DNA of 64,000 bases from Beijerinckiaceae bacterium (GCA_004564215.1 CP024846.1:2046001-2110000), one strand, 5' to 3'; shown: positions 26,696 to 35,128, counted from the stretch's first letter. Translations and numbers: made by a program. The notes: generated by a model not told the origin, from the letters alone.

Positions 26696-26953
26696 CTATG
26701 GCCGGGGTTTCGGACAGTCGCCACTATTGCCGGCTGTGATCGACGTCCCCGACACATCGCCGCCGATCGCGACGCTGCCGCAATCGGCTTCGATATGCTT
26801 TTGCGGCGGATTGGGTTTTGTCTGGGGCGCCGGGAAAAAATAAACGAACACCGCCCAAAGTCCGCCGGCAATAAGCGCAAGCCCGCCGCCGATCCAGCCA
26901 AGGAGTTTTTGGTTGTCCTCGGATTTCAAAAACACCCACAGGCGATTCGGCAT
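26696..26953 (-). CDS. Small single-span membrane protein sharing the SVAIGG motif
   Basis: An 85-aa protein with one strong membrane helix (LLGWIGGGLALIAGGLWAVFVY, here cut: LGWIGGGLALIAGGLWAVFV) and a Pro-rich linker. Its C-terminal tail ends in CGSVAIGGDVSGTSITAG, almost the same motif that follows the signal peptide of the downstream TPR protein. ATG 26953 is chosen because AAGGA lies seven bases upstream, while the frame also opens at 26989. The two genes are separated by two bases and are surely one operon. Such SVAIGG(D/N)VSxS(T/S)I stretches occur in several bacterial signalling or conflict proteins. Their role is unknown to me. Confidence 0.75.
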   Translation of the reverse strand: MPNRLWVFLKSEDNQKLLGWIGGGLALIAGGLWAVFVYFFPAPQTKPNPPQKHIEADCGSVAIGGDVSGTSITAGNSGDCPKPRP

Positions 26954-27086
26954 GGCCTCGTCCTTGGTCAAAACAATTGCGCGATTCATAGCACGAAATT
27001 GTGGCCGCCAGCGCCGCTTCGGCTCCCGTTAATATCCCATTTACCCTAATTACCCATAGTGCGCCCAACGGGTCACGGAGGCTCCA

Positions 27087-27215
27087 ATGGCTAGACCCAA
27101 GCAGATGAATTGCTTCTGTTTGGGTCTAGCCGTCGGCCCAAATCTTGTGGGCCGACTTCACCCTGACGTTTGCGTCGTCAGGCCTGGACCCACCACGAGG
27201 CTGCATGTCCCCTAA
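27087..27215 (+). CDS. Putative 42-codon leader ORF overlapping the response-regulator start
   Basis: ATG 27087 is preceded by GGAGG with five-base spacing (27077-27081), a better ribosome site than most genes here. The frame encodes 42 residues starting MARPKQMNCFCLGLAV, with three cysteines, and stops at TAA 27213-27215. That is eight bases after the start of the next gene (ATG 27205) and in a different frame. The codons coincide with three perfect hairpins. It could be a regulatory leader peptide translationally coupled to the regulator, a small protein, or a chance ORF in a structured RNA. Conservation has not been tested. Confidence 0.45.
   Translation: MARPKQMNCFCLGLAVGPNLVGRLHPDVCVVRPGPTTRLHVP
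27089..27182 (+). promoter_or_regulatory. Three consecutive hairpins in the response-regulator leader
   Basis: Hairpin 1: GGCTAGACCCAA (27089-27100) pairs with 27120-27131 and extends by GCAGA/TCTGT to about 17 bp with a nine-base loop. Hairpin 2: GTCGGCCCA (27132-27140) pairs with 27148-27156. Hairpin 3: CCTGACG (27162-27168) pairs with 27176-27182. None has a T-tract. GACCC at 27187-27191 could compete for GGGTC of hairpin 1, so alternative folds are possible. Confidence 0.7.
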
Positions 27216-28683
27216 GATATTAATCGCCGATGACGACCCCGTTCAGCGGCAATTGCTCGAAACCCTGGTTCATCGCTTCGGTTATCAAACCGAGACCGCC
27301 GAAAGCGGGGAGGCGACGCTCGCCAGGCTGGAGCGGGCGGGAGAGCCGATCGATCTTCTGATCCTCGATCTCGTCATGCCGGACACAGACGGCATGACGG
27401 TGCTTTCGCGGTTGCGGGAAAGCGGCCATAAGCTGCCCGTGCTCGTCGAGACCTCGCGGGGCTCGATCGAATCGGTTGTCTCCGCCCTGCGTCTTGGCGC
27501 GAATGATTTCGTGGTGAAGCCAGTTGGGGCGGAACGACTCCAGGTCTCGATCAAGAATGCGCTCGCCGCGACTTTGCTCGAAGATGAGGTTGGCTTCTTG
27601 AACCGGCGGGCGACCGCCAGTTTGTCGTTCGACGATCTCGCGGCCAAAGGCGACGGAATGGAGCGGGTCGTCCAGCTTGGCCAAAGGGCGGCGAAATCAA
27701 TCATTCCGGTGTTGCTCGAAGGCGAAGCCGGAACCGGCAAGGAACTGATTGCCCGCGCCATCCACGGCGTTTCGGAGCGTCGCGGTCGACCCTTCAAGAC
27801 GGTCCATTGCAACATTTTGACCGAGCATTCGGCTGACGCCGTGCTATTTGCAAACCCAGGTGCATTTGTCGAATCGCACGGCGGCACCTTGTTCCTCGAT
27901 CAAATCTGCGCATTGCCGCTCGACGTGCAAGCCAAATTGCTGCGGGCCTTGCAGGAAGGTGAGGTTCATCCGGCAGGGACGAAACGGCCGGTGAAGGCGG
28001 ATGTACGGTTGATTTCCGCGACCACGCAGAATCTGATCGAACTCGTCAAACTCGGCCGCTTCCGCGAGGACCTTTATTACCGGATCAATGTGTTCCCCGT
28101 TTTCATACCGCCGCTGCGGGCGCGGCCCGATGATATCGCGGGTCTTGCGCGACGACTCTGCGCGAGATTTGCGGCGGAGGAAGGAAAGCGGCTTCGCGGA
28201 GTCTGCGCCGAGGCGCTCGCCCTGCTTTGCGCCTATGATTGGCCGGGGAATGTGCGGCAATTGGAAAACGCCGTGTTTCGCGCGGTCGTACTCGCCGATG
28301 GCGATGAGCTGACCGTCGCCGAGTTTCCGCAAATCGCCAAACGGGTGGAAGGATTTGACGTCAGGGTCCCGGCGGCTCCGGCTCCGGGTGCGAGCCAAGC
28401 GCCGCGCGAAAGAGAGTTCGTGCGCGTCGAGGTCCGCGATCCCAATGTCCTGGCGCTGCTCGACCAAAACGGCAATGCGCGGTCGCTTGAGCAATTGGAA
28501 GCCGAAGCCATCAAATTCGCGCTGGTCCATTATCGCGGCCAGATGTCCGCTGTCGCGCGCAAGCTCGGGATCGGCCGTTCCACCCTTTATCGTAAATTGA
28601 GGCAATATCACATTGAGCCCGATAAGATGGAAGCCCTTGACCTTGCCTGCGCGGAAGGTCGCCGCGACGAGGCCGCAGCATGA
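27205..28683 (+). CDS. NtrC-family response regulator lacking the GAFTGA loop
   Basis: A 492-aa regulator. The N-terminal receiver has the phospho-acceptor Asp in LLILDLVMPDTDG. The AAA+ domain has Walker A GEAGTGKE (about residue 173) and the arginine region FREDLYYRINVFP. The C-terminal Fis-type helix-turn-helix contains MSAVARKLGIGRSTLYRKL. Two departures stand out: the sigma-54-contacting GAFTGA loop is missing, so that GAFVESHGG directly precedes Walker B, and Walker B reads LFLDQ with Gln in place of the catalytic Glu. It should therefore work without sigma-54, as TyrR does. ATG 27205 has GAGG nearby and overlaps the small leader ORF. Confidence 0.88.
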   Translation: MSPKILIADDDPVQRQLLETLVHRFGYQTETAESGEATLARLERAGEPIDLLILDLVMPDTDGMTVLSRLRESGHKLPVLVETSRGSIESVVSALRLGANDFVVKPVGAERLQVSIKNALAATLLEDEVGFLNRRATASLSFDDLAAKGDGMERVVQLGQRAAKSIIPVLLEGEAGTGKELIARAIHGVSERRGRPFKTVHCNILTEHSADAVLFANPGAFVESHGGTLFLDQICALPLDVQAKLLRALQEGEVHPAGTKRPVKADVRLISATTQNLIELVKLGRFREDLYYRINVFPVFIPPLRARPDDIAGLARRLCARFAAEEGKRLRGVCAEALALLCAYDWPGNVRQLENAVFRAVVLADGDELTVAEFPQIAKRVEGFDVRVPAAPAPGASQAPREREFVRVEVRDPNVLALLDQNGNARSLEQLEAEAIKFALVHYRGQMSAVARKLGIGRSTLYRKLRQYHIEPDKMEALDLACAEGRRDEAAA

Positions 28684-28832
28684 GCGGGACATCGTCCCCT
28701 CCAAGACGCAATTGTGGCGGCCCTGCCCCCCGCAATGAAAATTTATCCGATGTGACTTCGCACGCATCGGTTCGCGCGTTAGTCTGATTCCATCAAGGTC
28801 GACGCGATCTAAATATGGCAAAAGGCAGGATT

Positions 28833-30647
28833 ATGTTTGCGCCCTGGCAAGTGGCCGGTCGGACCGTTTTGGCTCTGGCCTTATTTGTTTGTGTCGCGAG
28901 TTTGGCGGCACGCGCCGAGGATGCGAGCCCCGGGCTTGGCGTGGCTTTGCCTGCGCAATTAGCCATGTCCCCCGCGCATGGGGATCCTTTTGCCGAAGCT
29001 TCGCCCGAACCGCAGAATGACGATCAAAGCGACGCCGCAACCGAGCCTGAAGAAGCTGCACCGCAAACAGGCGAGGCGGCTCCGATGCCGCCCGAGAGCT
29101 TGCCCGAGGGAAAGGACGCCGTCGTCGCACCCTCAGGCGGCGACTCCGAGCAGGCGCCGCCGCAAGAGACTGCCATGCCGGCTGTCAATGCCGCCCTCAA
29201 GGCCGAACTTGAAACGCGGTCCGCCGCTCGGAGTGCAATCCTGAGCCGCCGCGATCGGGAAGCGATTGGGGCTTTCTACGCCATGCGGGATTTCGCGCCG
29301 TTGTGGTCGCGGGACGGCAAAGCCAACAGCGAGGTTGCCCCCGTTCTCGAACGGCTTGCTCATGCCGGAGACGATGGGCTCGACCTCAAGGGCGCTGCCA
29401 TCGGATTTTCACCTTCCGGGACGGATGCCGAAGTGGCCGCCGCCGATATCGCCCTGACGGACGCCGTCGTGGCCTATGGAAGACAAGCCAGCGGAAGCAG
29501 AATCGATCCGGGCACCGTTTCGCGGTTGATCGGGCTTGAACCGGAAGTCGCGGATCCCGCCATCATTCTGGCCACCGTTGCTACAGCCGGCGAAAATGGC
29601 GGGGACCAGCTTCGATCCTTCAACCCGCCACAGAAACCGTATGAAGCGCTGCGCGAAAAACTCGTCCAAATGCGCAAGGGACGAAATATTGCCGAAGGGG
29701 GAGCCGTCATCCCGGCCGGTCCGGTTCTTCGTCCGGGCATGCGCGATCCGCGCGTCCCGCTCATCAGGGCCCGCCTCAGCCTTGATGGTGGGTCCGACGC
29801 GCAAGATAAGGCTCGCGATCGGATCTATGACACCAAAATGGCCGCCGCAGTCGCGGATTTCCAGAAAGCCAATGGTCTTCCGCCTTCGGGGACCTTGACC
29901 ACCAAGACCGTGGCCGTAATGGGCGGCCAGCCCTCGCATCAAGAACCCGAGATCATCGCCAATATGGAGCGCTGGCGGTGGATGCCGCGCGACATGGGCG
30001 AGTCACGGATCGAAGTGAATATTCCGAATTATGAGGTCGTCGTCGTCGAAAAGGGCGCGGTCGTCGAGCGTCACCGCGTTATTGTCGGCAAGGAGCAAAC
30101 TCCAACGCCGATTTTTTCCAACCGGATGCAATTTCTGATCGTCAACCCCTATTGGAACGTGCCGCCTTCCATCATCAAGAAAGAGATGCTCCCGAAACTT
30201 GCTTCGGACCCTAATTATTTGCATCGGCTGGGTTATGAAGTTTTCTCCCGCGGCGGCCGTCTTGTCGTGCGTCAGCCGCCCGGTGAGCGCAATGCGCTCG
30301 GGCGTATCAAATTCATGTTCCCCAATGATTTCGCGGTGTATTTGCATGACACGCCGAGCCGCAAATTGTTTTCTTCGCCGAAGCGGGCCTTCAGCCACGG
30401 CTGCGTGCGTGTCGATGACCCGTTCCGTTTCGCCGAGACGGTGCTGGGGCGCGGCAATGGTTGGAGCGAGCAGCGCGTGAAGAAATTGATCGGCGGCAAG
30501 GAACGCTATGTCCATCTGCCGAAACCTCTCCCGATTCACCTCGAATATTTTACCGCCTTCGTGGACGAAGCCGGGCACCTGCAATTGCGTGACGATATCT
30601 ATGGCTATTCGCACAAGGTGAAGGCAGCGCTCGGGCTGGAAAGTTAG
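28833..30647 (+). CDS. L,D-transpeptidase (YcbB/LdtD-like, YkuD domain)
   Basis: A 604-aa exported enzyme that makes 3-3 crosslinks in peptidoglycan or attaches proteins to it. A signal peptide (VAGRTVLALALFVCVASLAARA) is followed by a disordered Pro/Glu/Ala-rich linker (to about residue 120) and a scaffold domain with REAIGAFYAMRDFAPLWSRDGKA. The peptidoglycan-binding helix segment is VADFQKANGLPPSGTLTTKT. The YkuD catalytic domain has the histidine/cysteine motif SHGCVRVDDP (Cys near residue 524). ATG 28833 has AGGA five bases upstream; ATG 28815 is an in-frame alternative without a ribosome site. It lies 149 bases after the response regulator on the same strand. Confidence 0.92.
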   Translation: MFAPWQVAGRTVLALALFVCVASLAARAEDASPGLGVALPAQLAMSPAHGDPFAEASPEPQNDDQSDAATEPEEAAPQTGEAAPMPPESLPEGKDAVVAPSGGDSEQAPPQETAMPAVNAALKAELETRSAARSAILSRRDREAIGAFYAMRDFAPLWSRDGKANSEVAPVLERLAHAGDDGLDLKGAAIGFSPSGTDAEVAAADIALTDAVVAYGRQASGSRIDPGTVSRLIGLEPEVADPAIILATVATAGENGGDQLRSFNPPQKPYEALREKLVQMRKGRNIAEGGAVIPAGPVLRPGMRDPRVPLIRARLSLDGGSDAQDKARDRIYDTKMAAAVADFQKANGLPPSGTLTTKTVAVMGGQPSHQEPEIIANMERWRWMPRDMGESRIEVNIPNYEVVVVEKGAVVERHRVIVGKEQTPTPIFSNRMQFLIVNPYWNVPPSIIKKEMLPKLASDPNYLHRLGYEVFSRGGRLVVRQPPGERNALGRIKFMFPNDFAVYLHDTPSRKLFSSPKRAFSHGCVRVDDPFRFAETVLGRGNGWSEQRVKKLIGGKERYVHLPKPLPIHLEYFTAFVDEAGHLQLRDDIYGYSHKVKAALGLES

Positions 30648-30680
30648 GCGGACGCACAGAGAAACAGTTGAAACCCGGTG

Positions 30681-31169
30681 TCAGTCCGGCATGCCGACGT
30701 GCAACGATCTGTTTCGTTCCATGATTTCCTCGCGCATTTCCTTGCGCATCTTTCCCGCCTCGAACAGCCGCCGTTCGATTTCGGTCTCAATTTCAAGCGG
30801 CGGGACGGTGACCGGCTGGCCTTCCTCGCTGCGCGCCACCATCGTGAAGTAGCATGAATTGGTGTGGCGGGCCGCTTTGGTCGTCAGGTTCTCGGCAATC
30901 ACCTTGATCCCGATCTCCATCGAAGTACGGCCCACGTAATTGACATTGGCCTTGAAGGTCACCAATTCGCCGACCTTGATAGGCTCCTTGAAAATCACCT
31001 GATCGAGCGAGGCGGTCACCACATAGTTCTTGCAGTACCGCGCGGCGCAAGCGTAGGCCACTTGATCCAAAAGCTTCAAGATCGATCCGCCGTGCACGTG
31101 GCCGGAAAAATTGGCCATGTCCGGGGTCATGAGAAACGTCATGAAAAGGGATTTTTCCTGGTTGCTCAT
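30681..31169 (-). CDS. Acyl-CoA thioesterase (hotdog fold, YciA-like)
   Basis: A 162-aa hotdog-fold thioesterase that hydrolyses acyl-CoA to free acid and CoA. The conserved start MSNQEKSLFMTFLMTPDMAN and the active-site stretch NFSGHVHGGSILKLLDQVAY are clear, followed by LDQVIFKEPIKVGELVTF and the VGRTSMEIGIKVIAEN strand. Enzymes of this type act as hexamers in the cytoplasm, with broad chain-length specificity. The C-terminal charged helix (FEAGKMRKEMREEIMERNRS) is longer than in YciA. The 200 bases between this gene and ilvE show no further feature. Confidence 0.9.
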   Translation of the reverse strand: MSNQEKSLFMTFLMTPDMANFSGHVHGGSILKLLDQVAYACAARYCKNYVVTASLDQVIFKEPIKVGELVTFKANVNYVGRTSMEIGIKVIAENLTTKAARHTNSCYFTMVARSEEGQPVTVPPLEIETEIERRLFEAGKMRKEMREEIMERNRSLHVGMPD

Positions 31170-31369
31170 AGGGCTTGAACAATTACAAGCGGCTGCGGCA
31201 AAACGGCTGTCCTAGTTCAAGGGCATGTCGAGCCAGGGCAACAAAGCCGATGGCTTGGACGCAGGAGGTTCGCCAGAAGACGTCCGCGCGCAACCTAGCA
31301 AATGGTCGAGGCCAAGACAACCGGCGGCAGTCGGGCCCGAGGGTCGTGATTGCATGGGCTAACGGATTT

Positions 31370-32257
31370 TCACGCCGCCTTTTGCTTCGGCCGAACTTCC
31401 GCGGAATAATCGTCGATCAGGGCGCGGGAGATAGCGCCGGGCGTAAACTTGTACGATCCCACTTCGGAAACGGGCGTGACTTCCGCGCCGGTGCCGCAGA
31501 TGAAGCATTCCTCGAAACCCATCAGGACTTCCGGCATGATGCGGCGCTCGATCACTTCAATGCCGCGGCGTTTGGCCAGTTCGATCACCGTGCGGCGGGT
31601 GATTCCGTCAAGGAAGCAATCGGCGATCGGGGTGTGGATGACTCCATTGGAGGTAAAGAAAATATTGGCACCTGTGCATTCGGCAACCCGGCCTTGCCAA
31701 TCGAGCATCATGGCGTCGGCATAGCCGCGCCGTTCGGCCCGATGTTTCGAAATTGTGCAGATCATATAGAGCCCGGCGGCCTTGGCACGGCAGGGGGCGG
31801 TCTGCGGATCGGGCCGCCGATATTCAGCGAGATCGAGCTTGATGCCCTTCATTTTCTGCTCGACGTCGAACATGCTCGGCCAGTCCCAGACGGCGATAGC
31901 CACATTGATCGTCGAATTTTGCGCTGCGACGGCCATCATCTCGCTGCCACGCCAGGCCACCGGACGAACATAGCAATCCTGCAGATTGTTCTTCTCGACA
32001 ACGAGTTGCTTGACCCGGTCTAGCTCCGCCACCGAATAGGGAATTTCGAAGTCGAGGAGTTCGGCCGAAGTTCGGAACCGCTCGGAATGTTCGGTCGATT
32101 TGAAGATGCGGCCTCCGTAGGCGCGCTCGCCCTCAAAGACGCAAGAGGCATAATGCAAGCCGTGCGAGAGAACGTGAAGCTTTGCTTCTCTCCACGCGAC
32201 AAGATTGCCATTCATCCAAATGAAGCCTTCGCGCTGATCGAAAGGCAAAACCGACAT
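31370..32257 (-). CDS. ilvE: Branched-chain amino acid aminotransferase
   Basis: A 295-aa class-IV PLP aminotransferase that interconverts Leu, Ile and Val with their 2-oxo acids. The PLP-binding lysine is in CRAKAAGLYM, and the phosphate and substrate segments are VAECTGANIFF, DGITRRTVIELAKRRG and ECFICGTGAEVTPV. ATG 32257 is chosen because of its strong AGGAGG ribosome site; the open frame runs back to 32338. It is divergent from a MarR/response-regulator/kinase operon, an arrangement conserved in many Rhizobiales, and a candidate MarR operator lies in the shared intergenic region. Confidence 0.93.
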   Translation of the reverse strand: MSVLPFDQREGFIWMNGNLVAWREAKLHVLSHGLHYASCVFEGERAYGGRIFKSTEHSERFRTSAELLDFEIPYSVAELDRVKQLVVEKNNLQDCYVRPVAWRGSEMMAVAAQNSTINVAIAVWDWPSMFDVEQKMKGIKLDLAEYRRPDPQTAPCRAKAAGLYMICTISKHRAERRGYADAMMLDWQGRVAECTGANIFFTSNGVIHTPIADCFLDGITRRTVIELAKRRGIEVIERRIMPEVLMGFEECFICGTGAEVTPVSEVGSYKFTPGAISRALIDDYSAEVRPKQKAA

Positions 32258-32384
32258 CGGTCCCTCCTGGGCTTGCGGCTGGTTCGTGAGCCCAAATTGC
32301 GCGGGCCTTGACGCTCTGCCTCGTCTGGCGCCGGACAAAATAAAGATATATCCCGGTCAGAAAAAGTCATCTGCTGGTTCTTTC

Positions 32385-32413
32385 TTGACGGGTAACCAGC
32401 TTCCTGAAATATG
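32385..32413 (+). promoter_or_regulatory. Candidate promoter of the marR operon
   Basis: TTGACG (32385-32390) and AATATG (32408-32413) are separated by 17 bases. Transcription would begin near 32420, inside the inverted repeat at 32410-32430, as expected for an autorepressed gene. Confidence 0.4.
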
Positions 32414-32430
32414 TCAATAGTGCTGACATA
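32410..32430. promoter_or_regulatory. Candidate MarR-type operator
   Basis: TATGTCA - seven bases - TGACATA forms a perfect 7-bp inverted repeat just 12 bases before the marR start codon and within the divergent ilvE-marR region. Confidence 0.6.
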
Positions 32431-32442
32431 AAAGGCGGTCCA

Positions 32443-33000
32443 GTGGATTCGGTTTCGAAGCAGGATGTTTCGCAAAGGCTATCGCGCGGGCAGGGCGTTG
32501 CCGCGGAGCCGATTGGTGTGGCTCCGATGTTCGATTTGATCGAGCTGATGTTTTTCGCCTATCGCGATTTTGTCGGCGACGCCGACCACCTCCTCGAGAC
32601 CCTTGGCTTTGGCCGGGCGCACCACAGGGTGCTGCATTTTGTGTCGCGAAGGCCGGGCCTCACAATCGCCGAATTGCTGGATATTCTGAAAATCACCAAG
32701 CAAAGTCTCAATCGCGTCCTCAAGGAATTGCTCGATCAGGATTATGTCGAGGCCCGCCCAGGCATGAAGGATCGCCGCCAGCGTCAGTTGTTTCCGACTT
32801 CGCGCGGCAAGGCGCTCGCGCTCGAGATCGCGGAGTTGCAGTCGCGGCGGTTCGCCGAGGTCTTCGCCGAATTGCCCCCCGGGGCTCGCTCGGGCGCGAT
32901 TGATTTCCTCCTGGCGATGGTCGATGCGGGGGAGCGGGCCAAGGTGGCGGCTCTGGTCGGCGCGGGCTCCCCGGCAACGGCCAAGGAAACACCGCTTTGA
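32443..33000 (+). CDS. MarR-family regulator (PetP-like)
   Basis: A 185-aa winged-helix regulator. The recognition region reads LTIAELLDILKITKQSLNRVLKELLDQDYV, with the wing GMKDRRQRQLFPTSRG (residues about 68-130). Upstream helices MFDLIELMFFAYRDFVGDADHLLE form the dimer interface. In Rhodobacter a MarR protein (PetP) and an OmpR-type regulator (PetR) are encoded together, and this pair resembles them in order, but I do not claim orthology. GTG 32443 is the start. The stop overlaps the next gene's start as TTGA, so the two are translationally coupled. Confidence 0.88.
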   Translation: MDSVSKQDVSQRLSRGQGVAAEPIGVAPMFDLIELMFFAYRDFVGDADHLLETLGFGRAHHRVLHFVSRRPGLTIAELLDILKITKQSLNRVLKELLDQDYVEARPGMKDRRQRQLFPTSRGKALALEIAELQSRRFAEVFAELPPGARSGAIDFLLAMVDAGERAKVAALVGAGSPATAKETPL

Positions 33001-33737
33001 ATATTTTATCGGATGCAAATCCCGCGACCAGCGTGCCTGCCGACGATGCCGCCCATTTGCTGATCGTCGATGATGACCGGCGGATCAGAGCGCTGCTGTC
33101 TCGCGTGCTCTGCGAACAAGGATATCGCGTCACAACTGCGGGCGATGCGGCCGAGGCGATGGCCCACCTCAAAAGCCTTTCCTTCGACCTCATCGTTCTC
33201 GATGTCATGATGCCGGGCGAGGATGGTTTCCAGTTCGCGGCGCGGCTTCGCCGCGATGCAACGGAACTCGCGCATGTTCCCATTTTGATGCTGACCGCGC
33301 GGACCGAAGCCGATGACCGCGTCCGCGGCCTCGAAACCGGAGTCGATGATTATCTCGGCAAGCCCTGCGAACCCCGCGAACTCACCTTGCGGATTGCCTC
33401 GATTCTCCGCCGCGCGATGCCGCGCTCGATTTCCCGACCGCTGAGCGTGGTACGATTTGGCGACTTCAGCTTCGATATCGGCCGCGGCGAACTGCGGCAG
33501 CGCGATGAGATTATCCGGCTCACCGATCGTGAGCGCGAAATGCTACGACTTCTGGCGGAAAACGCGGGTGAGACCGTTGCCCGCGAAGCCTTGGCTGGGT
33601 CGGGTATTGCCGCCAATGAACGGACGGTCGATGTTCAGGTCAACCGGCTGCGCCGCAAGATCGAGCGCGACCCGGCCAACCCACTGCATTTGCAAACCGC
33701 GCGGGGCGCAGGCTACCGTTTGCTGATCGACCGCTGA
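32997..33737 (+). CDS. OmpR-family response regulator (PetR-like)
   Basis: A 246-aa two-domain regulator. The receiver has HLLIVDDDRRIR, the phospho-acceptor Asp in LIVLDVMMPGEDG, and the switch lysine in VDDYLGKPCEP. The C-terminal winged helix has IRLTDREREMLRLLAEN, the recognition region NERTVDVQVNRLRRKIERDPANP, and the closing RGAGYRLLIDR. The start is TTG 32997, overlapping the marR stop and preceded by AGGA nine bases upstream; no ATG is available nearby. Its partner kinase begins 23 bases after its stop, giving a three-gene marR-regulator-kinase operon. Confidence 0.92.
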   Translation: MNILSDANPATSVPADDAAHLLIVDDDRRIRALLSRVLCEQGYRVTTAGDAAEAMAHLKSLSFDLIVLDVMMPGEDGFQFAARLRRDATELAHVPILMLTARTEADDRVRGLETGVDDYLGKPCEPRELTLRIASILRRAMPRSISRPLSVVRFGDFSFDIGRGELRQRDEIIRLTDREREMLRLLAENAGETVAREALAGSGIAANERTVDVQVNRLRRKIERDPANPLHLQTARGAGYRLLIDR

Positions 33738-33760
33738 AACAGCTTGAACGGGGACGTGCC

Positions 33761-35128
33761 TTGAGCCTTTCCCTCCCCCTTTCCCTAGAGCGGCCACGCT
33801 CCTGGTGGCGTGGCTTTTGGCGCTGGGCCGCCTTGCTTCTGCCAAAAGGCCTTTACGCGCGCGCACTGCTGATCGTCCTTGCGCCGATGATCATCCTGCA
33901 GTGCGTGCTCACCTATGTCTTCATGGAACGGCATTGGCAGCTCGTCACCACGCGGCTTTCAACCGCGCTGACTCAGGATATAGCCGCGATCGTCGAGCTT
34001 CACCGTTCCTATCCGGGCCGGGCAAACGACGACATCCTGGCGCGAATCGCCCAGGACCGGTTGAAGATAGACATGGAGTTTCTGCCTAAGGGGGAATTGC
34101 CGCCGGCGCTGCCGAAGCCATTCTTCTCCATTGTCGATGGCGCCTTGTCGAACGAGATCAAGCGTCAGATAGGCAAGCCCTTTTGGCTCGATACGGTGGG
34201 TCGCTCGAGCTTCATCGAGATCCGGATCAAGCTCGAGGATTCGATCTTGCGAATTGTCGCGCTTCGCAATGCCGCCTATGCCTCGAACTCGCATATCTTT
34301 TTGTTATGGATGATCGGCACATCCTTCGTTCTGATTGTCGCCGCCATCGCCTTTTTGCGGAACCAGATCAAGCCGATCCTCTCGCTTGCGGGTGCCGCTG
34401 AAGCGTTCGGCAAGGGGCGCGATCTCGACTTTCGCCCGCGCGGGGCGCGCGAGGTGCGCCAGGCCGGTTATGCTTTCATCGAAATGAAGCGTCGCATCGA
34501 ACGCGCGTTCGAACAGCGCACCGCGATGCTGAATGGCGTGAGCCATGATCTTCGCACCATTCTCACGCGCTTCAAATTCTCGCTGGCTCTGATCAGCAAG
34601 ACCGACGAAACGCTCGATCTGCAAAAAGACGTCTTGGAAATGCAGCACATGCTGGAAGCCTATCTTGCCTTTGCGCGAGGAGACGCCGGCGAAAGCACCG
34701 CCAAGGTCGACATGGAGGAATTTTTGGAGGACCTGCGGCTTGATGCCGAACGGGCCGGCTGCGATGTTCAAATCAGCTTCAGCGGCGATCCAATCGTGGC
34801 GGTGCGGCCCAATGCGTTCAAGCGCTGTCTCGCCAACCTCATTAGCAATGCGCAGAATCATGGCAAGCGGATCTGGATCGAAGCGGTCCGGGATCTCCGG
34901 TTTCTCACCATCCACATCGACGACGACGGTCCCGGCATCCCGGTTGATCGGCGCGAGGATGTCTTCAAGCCTTTTGTCCGCCTTGATGAGGCACGCAATC
35001 AGGACGAGGGCGGCACCGGGCTTGGCCTTGCCATCGCGCTCGATGTTGCGCGCTCGCATGGCGGAGACATCAGCCTGAGCGACAGCAAAGCTGGTGGTCT
35101 CCGGGCGACTGTCCGTGTGCCGGTGTAA
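33761..35128 (+). CDS. EnvZ-like sensor histidine kinase
   Basis: A 455-aa membrane kinase. An N-terminal transmembrane helix (YARALLIVLAPMIILQCVLTYVF, about residues 31-53) and a second one (IFLLWMIGTSFVLIVAAIAFL, about 178-198) flank a periplasmic sensor of roughly 120 residues. A HAMP region, the H-box MLNGVSHDLRTILTRFKFSL, the N-box LANLISNAQNHGK and the ATP-lid motifs DDGPGIP and GGTGLGLAIALDVARSHGG follow. It probably phosphorylates the adjacent OmpR-type regulator. The start is TTG 33761 behind GGGGA. The signal is unknown. Confidence 0.92.
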   Translation: MSLSLPLSLERPRSWWRGFWRWAALLLPKGLYARALLIVLAPMIILQCVLTYVFMERHWQLVTTRLSTALTQDIAAIVELHRSYPGRANDDILARIAQDRLKIDMEFLPKGELPPALPKPFFSIVDGALSNEIKRQIGKPFWLDTVGRSSFIEIRIKLEDSILRIVALRNAAYASNSHIFLLWMIGTSFVLIVAAIAFLRNQIKPILSLAGAAEAFGKGRDLDFRPRGAREVRQAGYAFIEMKRRIERAFEQRTAMLNGVSHDLRTILTRFKFSLALISKTDETLDLQKDVLEMQHMLEAYLAFARGDAGESTAKVDMEEFLEDLRLDAERAGCDVQISFSGDPIVAVRPNAFKRCLANLISNAQNHGKRIWIEAVRDLRFLTIHIDDDGPGIPVDRREDVFKPFVRLDEARNQDEGGTGLGLAIALDVARSHGGDISLSDSKAGGLRATVRVPV

